Shown here in pieces: positions 27,240 to 36,766 of a stretch of 59,041 bases of DNA. The position numbers and the translations under genes are program-made. Below the pieces are notes generated by a model that saw nothing but the letters and a program-made list of their open reading frames with translations, was not told where the DNA came from and searched no databases. Numbering within the stretch: the stretch's first letter is position 1; each line of letters begins with the position of its first letter. The DNA is from an uncultured Propionibacterium sp. (GTDB lineage: Bacteria > Actinomycetota > Actinomycetes > Propionibacteriales > Propionibacteriaceae): NCBI GenBank assembly GCA_938036835.1, contig CALHWB010000009.1:1-59041 (forward strand), in the 5' to 3' direction.

Positions 27240-28643
27240 GTGAGCGATTTAGTCACGGATCGACCTGCCACGGCACTGGCCGTGCCCAAGGATCGGTCGA
27301 TCGCCAAGATCATCAGTTGGGCCATGTGGGACTGGGGAACCCAGCCGTTCAACACCGTCATCACCACGTTCGTCTTCAGCGTCTATATCACCAGCGCGGC
27401 CTTCGGGGACACCAACTTCACCTCCCAGGCACTGGCCACTTCAACCACGATCGGCGGGCTGTTCGTGGCGCTCGCCGCACCCGTCCTAGGCCAGACCACC
27501 GATCGGTCCGGACGCACGGTCACCGTGCTGCGCTGGCTTACCTGGCTATTGGCCGGAATCTCGATGGCGTTGTTCTTCGTGCGACCCGAACCGGGTTACC
27601 TGTGGCTCGGACTGGGTCTGCTAGCGGTCGGATCGGTGGTCAGCGAAGTCGCCGGGGTGAACTACAACTCTTTGCTGGAGGATGTGGCTGGCCAGGGCAA
27701 TGTTGGCCGCATCTCCGGGTTTGGCTGGGGAATGGGCTATCTAGGTGGCATCGTGGTGCTGCTGATGCTCTATTTCGGATTTATCTCACCCGAAGTGGGC
27801 CTGTTCGGGGTGACCGGCACCGATGGCGTGGACATCCGGGTGTCCATGGTGGTGTGTGGGTTGTGGATGCTGGTGTTCACGATTCCCACCTTCGCGATGC
27901 TGCATGACCAGACGGTCATCGACCGGGTGCCGATACCCGGGGTGGAACGATGGGATGGCCGGCGTCCTGGGTTCGTCTGGGCCTGGCTGGCACCGGTGGC
28001 GGCGTCCTATGTCGAACTTGGGCGGACGGTGGCACGGCTGTGGGCTATCAGCCGGCAGACCGTGCTATTCCTGCTCGCCTCGGCGCTGTTCCGTGACGGA
28101 CTGGCCGGGGTATTCGCCTTCGGAGCGGTCATAGCCGCGGGCACTTTCCAATTCTCCGGTGGTGAGGTGGTGATCTTCGGCGCCGCAGCCAATATCGTCG
28201 CAGGACTATCCACCATTGCCTTCGGGTTGTTGGACGATCGGATCGGACCGAAGAAGGTGATCACGATCTCCCTGATCGCCCTGGTAATCATGGGGCTGGG
28301 GATCTTCTTCTGGCACGACGGTGGCAAATCGGTGTTCTGGGTGGCCGGATTGGTCATGACCATGTTCGTTGGGCCTGCCCAGTCGGCCTCGCGCAGCTTC
28401 CTGGCTCGGCTGATACCGGTTGGCAAGGCGGGCGAGGTCTTCGGGCTGTACGCCACCACCGGCAGGGTGGTTTCCTTCCTGTCTCCTGCCCTGTTCGGGA
28501 TGGCGATCTCGATCGGTGCCGTCTTGACCGATTCGGACAATACCCAGTACTGGGGCATCTTGGGCATCGTGCTGGTGCTGCTGGCCGGCCTGCTGGTCAT
28601 GCTGCGGGTGCAGGAACACGATCAACACGCGCCGGTGCGCTGA
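27240..28643 (+). CDS. MFS transporter, UMF1/Atg22-like
   Basis: This 467-residue protein has about twelve membrane helices. The N-terminal signature KIISWAMWDWGTQPFNTVI is characteristic of the UMF1/Atg22-like major facilitator family (PF11700). QTTDRSGRTVTVLRWLTW is the loop 2-3 MFS motif, and GRISGFGWGMGYLGGIVVLL is also family-typical. The yeast relative exports amino acids from the vacuole; bacterial substrates are unknown. Start GTG 27240 fits a leaderless transcript, with ATG 27228 as the longer alternative. It sits between parE and DUF368 inside an otherwise housekeeping locus. Confidence 0.9.
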   Translation: MSDLVTDRPATALAVPKDRSIAKIISWAMWDWGTQPFNTVITTFVFSVYITSAAFGDTNFTSQALATSTTIGGLFVALAAPVLGQTTDRSGRTVTVLRWLTWLLAGISMALFFVRPEPGYLWLGLGLLAVGSVVSEVAGVNYNSLLEDVAGQGNVGRISGFGWGMGYLGGIVVLLMLYFGFISPEVGLFGVTGTDGVDIRVSMVVCGLWMLVFTIPTFAMLHDQTVIDRVPIPGVERWDGRRPGFVWAWLAPVAASYVELGRTVARLWAISRQTVLFLLASALFRDGLAGVFAFGAVIAAGTFQFSGGEVVIFGAAANIVAGLSTIAFGLLDDRIGPKKVITISLIALVIMGLGIFFWHDGGKSVFWVAGLVMTMFVGPAQSASRSFLARLIPVGKAGEVFGLYATTGRVVSFLSPALFGMAISIGAVLTDSDNTQYWGILGIVLVLLAGLLVMLRVQEHDQHAPVR

Positions 28644-28674
28644 GAAGACCTGTGAGGCTTGCCCCGGGTCTTCT
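28643..28674. terminator. Hairpin between MFS and DUF368 genes
   Basis: AGAAGACC (28643-28650) pairs with GGTCTTCT (28667-28674) over a 16-nt loop, beginning at the last base of the MFS stop codon. The rest of the gap to 28847 contains nothing I recognise. Confidence 0.45.
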
Positions 28675-28847
28675 AGCTTCGTCCCGCATCCGCAGTGCGC
28701 CTACCCGTGTGGGGTGATCATGATTGCGGAGTTCGCCAATTCGGTGGCTGGGATGGGTACCGGGCGGGCTTTGCCGAACGGGTTCGCCATCGAGCTGATC
28801 GGGCGAGTGATCGATGCGGTGAGGCCGCCGGCTGCGGCTCGCCCGCG

Positions 28848-29798
28848 TCAAGAAATGACCGTGTCTCGCGCGGCCGCCTCGGTGGCCTCGCGGGTCGCTT
28901 GGACCCGGTCTTCAACCTTGCTGAACAGCCAGGACGCGACGGTGCCGGCGATGAGAAGCACCACGGCGAAGGACACCGCTGCGGGTAGGCTCAAGCCGGC
29001 TTCGGTTAACCCTGCGGGGCCGAACGCTGGGAACACCACGGTAGGGAAGATGGCCATCGAGGAACCCACGACCATGCCGAGAATGAAGTGGTACATACCG
29101 GCGTAGTAGTGGTCAAAGGCCCAAGTGGCGGCCTTGGCAAGGGCCAGCACGCAGGCAACCAGCCCGATCAGGAGCGGGACGATCACCGCGAAGTTGAAAT
29201 CCTTGATGCCGGCGGCCATTTTGTCGTACAGGCCGAAATAGATCAGGAAGTTCGAGGGGCTCATACCGGGCACGATTACACCCAACCCGATGAGGGCACC
29301 TGAACCAAACCAGACCAGCACGTTCGGGGTTACGTTCAGGGCGGCCTGGCCGCCGGCCAGCATGATGACGAAGATCAGCAGGGCAGAGATCGCCATTATG
29401 ATCCACTGGGCGGGGCCGCGGCCCTGTTTGCCGGCTTGCCGGAACAGCGATGGGAAGGTGCCCACCACAAAGCCGATGAACAGGCAGATGAACTGGGCGG
29501 CGTATTTGCCGAAGGCCGCATCCACGACCACCGAGAAGAGCACCACCCCGATGCCGGCTCCGATACCGATGGGGATGAAGTAGCACACCTGCCGGATGAA
29601 GCGGTGTTGCGGTCGGGCCAGGAAACGGATGATCGGGTCGTAGATCCGGAAGATCACGGCCAGCACGCCACCGGAGAGCCCTGGCAAGATGAATCCGACT
29701 CCCACCAGGATACCCTTGAGAAGTCGGATCAGCCAGCCGGCTGGCGTCTCGGGCTCGTCCAGGTAGCCGGCCTCGGTCTTGGTGCTGACTTGGTTCAT
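28848..29798 (-). CDS. DUF368 domain membrane protein
   Basis: This 316-residue protein has about eight or nine helices. It shows the paired DUF368 motifs GVGFILPGLSGGVLAVIFRI near residue 35 and LGVIVPGMSPSNFLIYFGLY in the second half, an internal repeat of two inverted-looking units. Some members of this DUF368/PopT-type family are reported to help recycle undecaprenyl phosphate across the membrane. I regard that as possible, not shown. Start ATG 29798 has GGAGG 5 bp upstream; the frame upstream to 29975 lacks support. Confidence 0.9.
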   Translation of the reverse strand: MNQVSTKTEAGYLDEPETPAGWLIRLLKGILVGVGFILPGLSGGVLAVIFRIYDPIIRFLARPQHRFIRQVCYFIPIGIGAGIGVVLFSVVVDAAFGKYAAQFICLFIGFVVGTFPSLFRQAGKQGRGPAQWIIMAISALLIFVIMLAGGQAALNVTPNVLVWFGSGALIGLGVIVPGMSPSNFLIYFGLYDKMAAGIKDFNFAVIVPLLIGLVACVLALAKAATWAFDHYYAGMYHFILGMVVGSSMAIFPTVVFPAFGPAGLTEAGLSLPAAVSFAVVLLIAGTVASWLFSKVEDRVQATREATEAAARDTVIS

Positions 29799-29931
29799 TA
29801 CATCCTCCGATCGGTCCGGCGACGATCCTACCTTGCCTTGCCGGAAGCTCAGAGTCGCTGGCCGGGCCGGCCGTTCGAGATGCCGCAATGGTAAACCGCT
29901 GATCTCGGCGAAGGAGTCAACCAATGGGTGC

Positions 29932-32406
29932 TTAGCGCAATCCGGCCGCTGCGGCCTGCGCGGTTCCCAGCCCACCGGCCACGGCCGCTATCGGTTGGGC
30001 GGCCGGTGTACCCGAACCGTCCCGTCGGCCGGTGGCTGGTGGCAACTCGACTGGTGAGCCCGATGCCGTTGCTGCCCTGGCCGGTAGACTGCCTGCCCAA
30101 CCCAGCAGCAGAGTGTCCTCGCCCTTCAGGAAGCGGTGGCAGCGCACCCCGCCGGTGGCCCGGCCCTTGCCGGGGTATTCGCTAAACGGGGTGACCTTGA
30201 CGTTGCCGGCCTCGGTGCCTGGCAGCGAGGCCGAACTGCCCGAGACGGTCACTACCACGGCATCGGTGGGAACCACCGCGCCGAACCAGATCGCCGTTGC
30301 GCCCTGCGACAGCCTGATCCCAGCCATGCCGGTACCGCTACGACCCTGTGGACGAACCTTGTCGATCGGAAAGTGCAGCAGCTGGGCGTCCGAGGTGATG
30401 AAGGTCAGTTCAGCGCTGCTGGCGCCCAGTTCAAGGGCACCCACCACCTCGTCGCCATCGGCCAGGCTGATCACCGGCCAATTGTCCTTGCTGATGAGGA
30501 TTTCCGGGTTGACCCGTTTGACGATCCCCCTGCGGGTTCCGATCGCTAGGCCGAGCGAGTCGGGGCGCAGGCTGGTCAGCCCCAGCACGCGTTCTCCGTT
30601 GTCCAGGTCGAACAGTTCCGCGGCCTGAGAGCCACCCTGCAGGTTCGGGGCGGCCGCGGTGGCTGGCAGGGCGGGCAGTTCGATCGCGCGAGCCCTGATC
30701 AGCCGGCCGTTGGAGGTGAGTACTCCGTACTCACCATGCGCGGTGGTGTGGAGCATCGCCGATATGGCGTCATGCCGAGCCCGCGGGCCGGTCACGGGCA
30801 GCTGCTGGCCTGGGGAGGCATCCAGCCGGGCCAGCAGGCCGGTGGAACTCAGCAGTACCTGGCACGGATCGTCGGGAATCTCCAGGGCCGGTGCCGCGGC
30901 CATGGCCTGTCCCGAATCGGCTAGCAGAACGGTGCGGCGCGGATTGCCGAATCGTCTGGCCACCTCATCGAGTTCGGCGCTGACCAGGTTGTGCAGCACC
31001 TCGGGGTTGTCCAGGATCTTGGTTAACTCGGCGATCCGAGCGGTCAGTTCGTCGCGTTCGGCCTCCAGTTCGATCCGGCTCAGCCGGGTCAGCCGACGCA
31101 ACTGCAAGTCGAGGATGTAGTTGGCCTGCACCTCGGTGAGCTCGAAGGCCTCGACCAGCCGGCTGCGGGCCTCGGCCACATCATCGGAACTGCGAATGAT
31201 CGCGATCACGTCATCGATGTCCAGCATTGCCAGCAGCAGGCCCTCGACCAGGTGCAGCCGCTCGGACGCCTTATGCAACTGGAATCTGGTGCGCCGGGTG
31301 GTGACCGCCAAGCGATGATCCAGGTAGACCCGAAGCAACTCGGCCAGCCCCAGGCTGCGGGGCTGGCCGTCCACCAGGGCCACCGCGTTTATGGCAAAGG
31401 TGTCTTCCAACTTGGTCAGCTTGTAGAGCTGTGCCAGCAGGGCTTCCGGGTTGATGCCGTTCTTGACTTCGATCACCAACCGGGTGCCGTTGGTCAGATC
31501 GGTCAAGTCCTTCACGTCGGCTATGCCGGTGATTTTTTTGCGCTGGATGGCGTCTTTGAGCTGTTCGATGATCCGTTCCGGACCGACCCCGTAGGGTAGT
31601 TCGGTGATCACGATACCGCGACGGCGAGGGCTCACCTGGTCGATCCGGGCGGTGGCGCGGAGTCTGAAGCTGCCGCGGCCGGTGGCGTAGGCATCCCGGA
31701 TGCCATCCAGGCCGATGATCTTGCCGCCGGTGGGCATATCGGGGCCCGGAATGAAACGCATCAGGGTTTCCAGGCTGGCTTCGGGATTGGTCAGCAGATG
31801 CTTGAGCGCCCCGACCACCTCGATCAGATTGTGTGGGGCGATATTGGTGGCCATCCCGACCGCTATTCCGCTCGCCCCGTTGACCAGCAGGTTCGGGAAG
31901 CTGGCCGGCAACACCGCCGGTTCCAGTTCCTTGCCGTCATAGTTCGGTTTGAAATCAACGGTGTCGCAGTCCAGATCCTCCACCATCGCCAGCGCCGCCG
32001 GGGCTAGCCGGCATTCGGTGTAGCGATAGGCGGCTGGACCGGCGTCCAAGGAACCGAAGTTGCCGTGACCATCGATGGTGGGCAGCCGCATCGACCAGTG
32101 CTGGCCAAGCCGTACCAGCGCGTCATAGATGGCGGTGTCGCCGTGCGGATGCAACTGACCCATCACCTGCCCGACCACTCGGGCGCATTTGACGTGCGGT
32201 TTGCCGGGTCGCAGCCCCATGTCGTGCATTGTGTACAGGATTCGTCGTTGCACCGGTTTCAGGCCATCGCGGGCATCGGGTAACGCCCTGGAATAGATGA
32301 CGGAGTAGGCATATTCGAGAAAGCTGGTCTCCAGTTCGCTGGAAACGTCGACATCGATGATGCGTTCCTCGAAGTCTTCGACCTCGACTTTGGTCCTGCT
32401 GGCCAT
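29932..32406 (-). CDS. parC: DNA topoisomerase IV / second gyrase subunit A
   Basis: This 824-residue subunit cuts and rejoins DNA with ParE. The start MASRTKVEVEDFEERI at 32406 has AGGAGAAG about 10 bp upstream. The quinolone-region motif is HPHGDTAIYDAL, so the residue aligned to GyrA Ser83 is Thr. The catalytic tyrosine lies in AAYRYTECRL. The C-terminal beta-pinwheel blades are visible (VLGLTSLRPDSLGLAIGTRR, KVRPQGRSGTGMAGIRLS). I see no perfect GyrA box, which favours topoisomerase IV-like activity. The last 60 residues are Ala/Gly/Pro-rich. Confidence 0.93.
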   Translation of the reverse strand: MASRTKVEVEDFEERIIDVDVSSELETSFLEYAYSVIYSRALPDARDGLKPVQRRILYTMHDMGLRPGKPHVKCARVVGQVMGQLHPHGDTAIYDALVRLGQHWSMRLPTIDGHGNFGSLDAGPAAYRYTECRLAPAALAMVEDLDCDTVDFKPNYDGKELEPAVLPASFPNLLVNGASGIAVGMATNIAPHNLIEVVGALKHLLTNPEASLETLMRFIPGPDMPTGGKIIGLDGIRDAYATGRGSFRLRATARIDQVSPRRRGIVITELPYGVGPERIIEQLKDAIQRKKITGIADVKDLTDLTNGTRLVIEVKNGINPEALLAQLYKLTKLEDTFAINAVALVDGQPRSLGLAELLRVYLDHRLAVTTRRTRFQLHKASERLHLVEGLLLAMLDIDDVIAIIRSSDDVAEARSRLVEAFELTEVQANYILDLQLRRLTRLSRIELEAERDELTARIAELTKILDNPEVLHNLVSAELDEVARRFGNPRRTVLLADSGQAMAAAPALEIPDDPCQVLLSSTGLLARLDASPGQQLPVTGPRARHDAISAMLHTTAHGEYGVLTSNGRLIRARAIELPALPATAAAPNLQGGSQAAELFDLDNGERVLGLTSLRPDSLGLAIGTRRGIVKRVNPEILISKDNWPVISLADGDEVVGALELGASSAELTFITSDAQLLHFPIDKVRPQGRSGTGMAGIRLSQGATAIWFGAVVPTDAVVVTVSGSSASLPGTEAGNVKVTPFSEYPGKGRATGGVRCHRFLKGEDTLLLGWAGSLPARAATASGSPVELPPATGRRDGSGTPAAQPIAAVAGGLGTAQAAAAGLR

Positions 32407-32545
32407 GCTGTGGCGCTTCTCCTGCTCTGCCAGGCCCGTGCCTGGCGAAAATGATCCGAGCCCGATTCGTACCGGATGCATCGGGCGGGCTGCCGTTCCC
32501 TAAGGAATTGTGTCGTGCCGAACGACAGGTCGGTGCGCGACATGC

Positions 32546-33592
32546 TCAGAGGCTGTTTCCGAGTGTCTCCTCGACCAGTGGCCCCAGGCTGTCGCCGTCC
32601 GGTGCGGTCACTTCCGGGACGGTCGGCGGCTGCCAGCCCAGGTCGGCGCTGTCGCGCAGTACGGTGATTGTGCCATGGGCCAGGATCTGCTCGGTTGGCG
32701 ATAGCTGGCGGATCGCGATCGCCCGTACCCGGTCGGGGCGTAGGTCGGCGAACTCACGGTAGAGCACCGGATCGTGCTGGCCGTCGTCGCCGACCAGAAT
32801 CCATTTGATATTGGGGAAGTCACGGGCCAGCTCGGCCAGCGCGCGACGTTTGTGTTCCTGCCCGCTGCGGAACCAGGAGTTCTGGGTGGGGCCGAAATCG
32901 GTCAACAGCATTGGTCCCATGGGAAAGCCGTGCCGGGACATGAACCTGTTCAAGAAGGGCACCGTATTCCACGAGCCGGTGGATACATAGACGATCGGTG
33001 CTCCAGGGTGGGCTGCCAGAAAGCGCTGATAGAACCGCGCCATGCCGGGTACCGCTACCCGGTTGCCTTCGGTGAGCACGAAGGAGTTCCAGGCCGCCAA
33101 GAAGACCCGAGGTAGCCAGGTCGACAGGATCGTGTCGTCAACATCGCTGATCAGTCCGTGGGTCTGATCCGAGGAGACCACCTTGACCGGGGCCTTTACC
33201 GGGGCGGCCTCGCCGGTGTACAAGATGACATCGCTCCAGTCATTGGGCAGATCGTCGATGCGTACCCGGATATCGATGTAGCCACCCCGGTCGGTGACCA
33301 GTTCCAGCTCCCGGTCGCCCACCTTGACCGTCACCGGCCGGCGGGGTACCGGCGTGCTGATGAAGTTGCGCCAGCCGCGTTGATGCAGGAATGTCTCCGC
33401 GTATAGCCCCAGAGTGGTACGCGGTTTGGCGGGTCGCAGGATTAGCCGGCCCAGCACCCGGACATGGTCGTCGGTACCGTAGCCGGTGAAGGGCACGATG
33501 ACCTCGCGCCAGCCGCGGCGGCGTAGCATGTGCCCGACGTGGCGAGTGATGAAGTCGTCGATGCGCATGCCGACGAACTGGCGGGACCTCAT
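32546..33592 (-). CDS. App1-type phosphatase domain protein (DUF2183)
   Basis: This 348-residue protein carries the App1 phosphatidate phosphatase catalytic domain (DUF2183). The HAD-like nucleophile motif is GLISDVDDTILSTWLPR, with the two Asp of DxDxT. The later elements VYVSTGSWNTVPFLNRFM and IKWILVGDDGQHDPVLYREF match the family's motifs II-IV. The N-terminal 100 residues form a beta-rich domain (GRLILRPAKPRTTL, PVTVKVGDRELELVTD). Yeast App1 is an Mg-dependent phosphatidate phosphatase; the actinobacterial substrate is not established. Start ATG 33592 avoids a poor upstream extension. It is divergent from DUF5998. Confidence 0.9.
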   Translation of the reverse strand: MRSRQFVGMRIDDFITRHVGHMLRRRGWREVIVPFTGYGTDDHVRVLGRLILRPAKPRTTLGLYAETFLHQRGWRNFISTPVPRRPVTVKVGDRELELVTDRGGYIDIRVRIDDLPNDWSDVILYTGEAAPVKAPVKVVSSDQTHGLISDVDDTILSTWLPRVFLAAWNSFVLTEGNRVAVPGMARFYQRFLAAHPGAPIVYVSTGSWNTVPFLNRFMSRHGFPMGPMLLTDFGPTQNSWFRSGQEHKRRALAELARDFPNIKWILVGDDGQHDPVLYREFADLRPDRVRAIAIRQLSPTEQILAHGTITVLRDSADLGWQPPTVPEVTAPDGDSLGPLVEETLGNSL

Positions 33593-33647
33593 GGGGGCCA
33601 GCCTAGCGATGCGGCCCACAGGGGGCGTAGGTGGCAGGATGGGTCGG

Positions 33648-34229
33648 GTGAAGCAACAAACGGCGACCGCGCTACCGGCCGAACTGGTGCACGAAATCAA
33701 CGATTGCGGATTCTTTCCCCAACTCGTGTGTGATTCGGTTGACCTGGCCCTGGGCAGCGAACAGGTGGATACCTTCCTGGTGCATCATGAGGCAACCTTT
33801 GCCCACGACGGGGTGGGCCGCCACCTTTCGGTGCTGGTGCTGACCCCGACCAGGTTGCTGATCTGTCACACCGATGAGGACCATGAGCGTCCGGGCGAGG
33901 TGGTCGCGGTGAGCTCCACCGAGTCGGTGCCGTTGCGCAGCCTGGGGGCGGTGGCGCTGAGCCGAGTGGTGTCGCATCCGGAATGCTTCGGCTCTGCGGG
34001 GGCCGAAGTGGTGGAGACCTGGCTGACGTTGAGCTGGGATGCGATGCGCAAACTTGATCTCGTACCGGCTAATTGCGCAGACCCGAATTGTGAAGCCGAC
34101 CACGGCTTCACCGGCACGAATTTCGCTGAGGACATGGTGATCAGGATGAGTCCGGCGGCGGACGGCATCCGGAATGTGGATCAGCTGGTGGCTTTCGGCA
34201 CCATCCTGCAGCAACGGGTGGGTCGATGA
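33648..34229 (+). CDS. DUF5998 family protein
   Basis: This 193-residue protein belongs to a conserved actinobacterial family of unknown function, recognised from LVHHEATFAHDGVGRHLSVL, VVSHPECF and the cysteine segment NCADPNCEADHGFTG. That C-x4-C-x3-H motif could bind a metal. Its 3' end overlaps the phosphodiesterase gene by 4 bp (ATGA), so the two are coupled. GTG 33648 lies 7 nt after CAGGAT, a near-match to the leaderless pattern elsewhere in this window; ATG 33639 is the alternative start. Confidence 0.85.
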   Translation: MKQQTATALPAELVHEINDCGFFPQLVCDSVDLALGSEQVDTFLVHHEATFAHDGVGRHLSVLVLTPTRLLICHTDEDHERPGEVVAVSSTESVPLRSLGAVALSRVVSHPECFGSAGAEVVETWLTLSWDAMRKLDLVPANCADPNCEADHGFTGTNFAEDMVIRMSPAADGIRNVDQLVAFGTILQQRVGR

Positions 34230-35353
34230 GCGACTGGTTGGTGCTTCCGGAGTACGGCCGTTCGACGCTGGCCGAGATCCTGCCTGCGATGGCTGCCCAT
34301 CTGGTGCCCGGCCTGGCGGGAACGAACGATCCGTTCGGGTTGCCGGCGGCCCGTCGCTACGTGCTGGCCATGATCGACGGCTTGGGACTGGAACTGCTGC
34401 GTACCCATCGGGCGCGGGTGCCCTATCTGGCCGGTCTGGTGGATCGGGCCCACGAGTTGACCAGTGCGGTACCTTCTACCACGGCGACCTCGCTGACTTG
34501 CCTGGGCACCGGGATACCGCCCGGCCGCCACGGCATTGTCGGCTATTCGTTTCGGGCGCACGACTGGATCCTCAACGCGCTGTTGTGGGATGACCGGCTG
34601 GTGGCCGAGGAGTTCCAGCCCACGCCAACCTGGTTCCAGCGATTGAACGACCGGCAGGTGGCCACCACGGCGGTGACCCTCGCCCAGTTCGAGGGCTCTG
34701 GGCTGACCCGGGCAGGACTGCGCGGCCCACGGTTCGTGGGTTTGGCCGATGAGCAGGATGCCGCCGATCGCATAGCCAGAATCGTCCAGGCATCCCGGGC
34801 CGGGATGAGCAGCCTGGTGTACGCCTACGATCGCCGACTGGACCATACGGGGCATGGTCTGGGTTGCGGTTCGACGGCCTGGCTCGACACCCTTGATCGA
34901 ATGGACGATTGGCTGGAGCGGTTGCGTGCCGAGTTGGATCCGGAGGTGTGTCTGCTGATCACTGGCGATCATGGCATGGTCGATGTGCCCAATGATCGGC
35001 AAATCATCCTGGAGGACACCCCCGGGCTAGCCAATGGCCTGGAACTGATCGGCGGCGAAGGCCGGCTACGGCAGCTCTATACCGCTCGTCCCGATGAGGT
35101 GGCTGCCCAATGGCGGCGACGGCTGGGGGATCGGGCCCTGGTGGTGCGCCGGGAGGAGGCGCTGGAGGCCGGCTGGTTCGGTCCGGTGGCCGAGGAGTTC
35201 CGGCCCCGGATCGGTGATGTGCTGGTCGCAATGGCCGACGATTGGGCGGTGATGACCTTGACCAAGCAGGGAGAACTGACCTTGGTCGGGCAGCATGGTT
35301 CGCTGACCTCGGCGGAGATGCGCGTCCCGCTGCTGGTGGACGCCGGGCGTTGA
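34226..35353 (+). CDS. Alkaline phosphatase superfamily phosphodiesterase
   Basis: This 375-residue protein is of the nucleotide pyrophosphatase/phosphodiesterase type (PF01663). Metal and nucleophile sites are visible: LAMIDGLGLEL with the first metal Asp, SAVPSTTATSLTCLGTG with the Thr nucleophile, GRHGIVGYSFRAHDWILN, YDRRLDHTGHGLG with Asp and His ligands, and LLITGDHGMVDVP with Asp-His. No signal peptide is seen, so it is probably cytoplasmic. Coupling to DUF5998 is a conserved actinobacterial pair. The substrate is unknown. Confidence 0.92.
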   Translation: MSDWLVLPEYGRSTLAEILPAMAAHLVPGLAGTNDPFGLPAARRYVLAMIDGLGLELLRTHRARVPYLAGLVDRAHELTSAVPSTTATSLTCLGTGIPPGRHGIVGYSFRAHDWILNALLWDDRLVAEEFQPTPTWFQRLNDRQVATTAVTLAQFEGSGLTRAGLRGPRFVGLADEQDAADRIARIVQASRAGMSSLVYAYDRRLDHTGHGLGCGSTAWLDTLDRMDDWLERLRAELDPEVCLLITGDHGMVDVPNDRQIILEDTPGLANGLELIGGEGRLRQLYTARPDEVAAQWRRRLGDRALVVRREEALEAGWFGPVAEEFRPRIGDVLVAMADDWAVMTLTKQGELTLVGQHGSLTSAEMRVPLLVDAGR

Positions 35354-35368
35354 CCCGGTCACGGCCGG

Positions 35369-36535
35369 TCAGTCACTGGTCGTTGGCGGCCCGCCGAACA
35401 TGATTTCGTCCCAGCTTGGTACGGCGGCTCGTCTGCGCCGGCCCCGTGGTTTGGGTGTGGGCGGCGACTCGGGTTGGGGACCGCCCGGCGGCTGTTCTGA
35501 TTTGGCTTGTTGAGATCGGCTGGCATCGGGGGCATCTGGCTGGTCCGCTCGACGCGACTTGGCGTCCAGCCGGTTGGCGGTGTCCTTTCGGGTGTGGCTG
35601 GGCTCGGTCTTCCGGCGGGTCTGGGCGGGCCCGGATTTGGCCCCACTCCGGCGGCGTGGCTTGGGCTGCTCGGACGTGACCGGGGTTGGCATCACCTCCG
35701 ACGTAGCGTCGTCGGTCATGCTGCGTTGGGCCGGTTCTAGGCTCGGCGGTGGCGCCACCGGTTCCCCGATGGGTGCCGTATTCACCGGCTGGGTGAGTCC
35801 GGTGTAGATGCGCACGGAGTCCTCGTTGAATCCGGCGAGCATGTCGTAGAGCACGTCCATATCGCTGCGCGGGTTGGGGATGATGTCGTAGACCCCATCG
35901 ACCTGCTCCAACTCGGCGGGGGAATAGTCATCGGGCTCATCGTCGTCCGAATCCTGGTCGGCGGTGCCGGCTCGGTTGGGAAGTTTGATGATCCGGGCGG
36001 CCGGTGTGTCGGGTAACGCACTGGGTGGCTCGGTGTGATCTTGCACCACCCGCACGATGGCCAGTTCGTCGTTCAGGTCGACGGTGGGTTCGCTGTCGGG
36101 GTCACCGGGTGCAGCCGGCGCAGCCGGCGGGTGCTCGGCGATGAGGGTCCGGGCGGAATCGTCGGCTGCGGTGGAGAATCTGCCGCGTTGATCGAACTCG
36201 AAAACCGCATGCCCGTCGGGCCAGCCCACCCGGACGCTCCAGCGGCGGTCCTCATTGCGCCAAGCATCCCAGGTGACGTCTTCGGGAGCTATCCCAGCCG
36301 CGGTCAGCGCGTCATTCACGGTGTCTCCGAGCAGGCGGTGCCCACCGCCCTCACCGCGCCGACGCACCGGCGCCACTCTGGCCATGGTGACGGCGTGCTC
36401 GCGTTCGGCGAGTACCGGACCGGCATAGGTTTCGATATTCTCCTCGGGGACTCCGGCTGCCATCGCAACTTCAGCCACCGATTCGCCGGCGCGGATGCGG
36501 GCTTGAATCTCGCGCGGCGTCAAGGCGCTTTCCAT
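35369..36535 (-). CDS. sepH: Septation protein SepH (DUF3071), short N-terminus
   Basis: SepH is an actinobacterial activator of FtsZ assembly. The 388-residue protein has the conserved helix-turn-helix-like core MESALTPREIQARIRAGESV and GPVLAEREHAVTMARVAPVR, then a WDAWRNEDRRWSVRVGW segment. The rest is disordered and Pro/Arg/Ser-rich. In other actinobacteria about 50 beta-rich residues precede this core; here the ORF begins exactly at MESAL. The open frame upstream encodes nothing like that domain, and AGGAG lies 7 bp before ATG 36535. So this form lacks the N-terminal segment, or that segment was lost. It ends 15 bp from the convergent phosphodiesterase gene. Confidence 0.9.
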   Translation of the reverse strand: MESALTPREIQARIRAGESVAEVAMAAGVPEENIETYAGPVLAEREHAVTMARVAPVRRRGEGGGHRLLGDTVNDALTAAGIAPEDVTWDAWRNEDRRWSVRVGWPDGHAVFEFDQRGRFSTAADDSARTLIAEHPPAAPAAPGDPDSEPTVDLNDELAIVRVVQDHTEPPSALPDTPAARIIKLPNRAGTADQDSDDDEPDDYSPAELEQVDGVYDIIPNPRSDMDVLYDMLAGFNEDSVRIYTGLTQPVNTAPIGEPVAPPPSLEPAQRSMTDDATSEVMPTPVTSEQPKPRRRSGAKSGPAQTRRKTEPSHTRKDTANRLDAKSRRADQPDAPDASRSQQAKSEQPPGGPQPESPPTPKPRGRRRRAAVPSWDEIMFGGPPTTSD

Positions 36536-36676
36536 CTGCCGGTCTCCTGGCTGTCTTGTGTGTGCGGGGCTGCCCCGGGTGGGCGTGCCGATGGCCTTTC
36601 CTGTAACCTACCCTGCGGCCGGAGCCCGAGAGTGCCTGCCGCGCCGAATCCCGGCCGCCAAGAACTGTCATCGGGC

Positions 36677-36704
36677 TTGATTCATTGCGCCGATATGGTA
36701 CAAC
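36677..36704 (+). promoter_or_regulatory. Possible promoter of the DUF4193 gene
   Basis: TTGATT (36677-36682) and TACAAC (36699-36704) are 16 bp apart, about 60 bp upstream of the start codon. A TATGGT overlaps the region. This is the best match in the divergent gap but is imperfect. Confidence 0.3.
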
Positions 36705-36766
36705 ATGCATCGATGCGCACGCGGGGTCTCCGCGTCGCGATGGGCCACATAGCGTGGAAGGGCACC

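Noticed and set aside
36035..36766. A long N-terminal extension of the DUF4193 protein
   Set aside because: This frame is antisense to sepH. The strong ribosome binding site and family length place the start at 36767.
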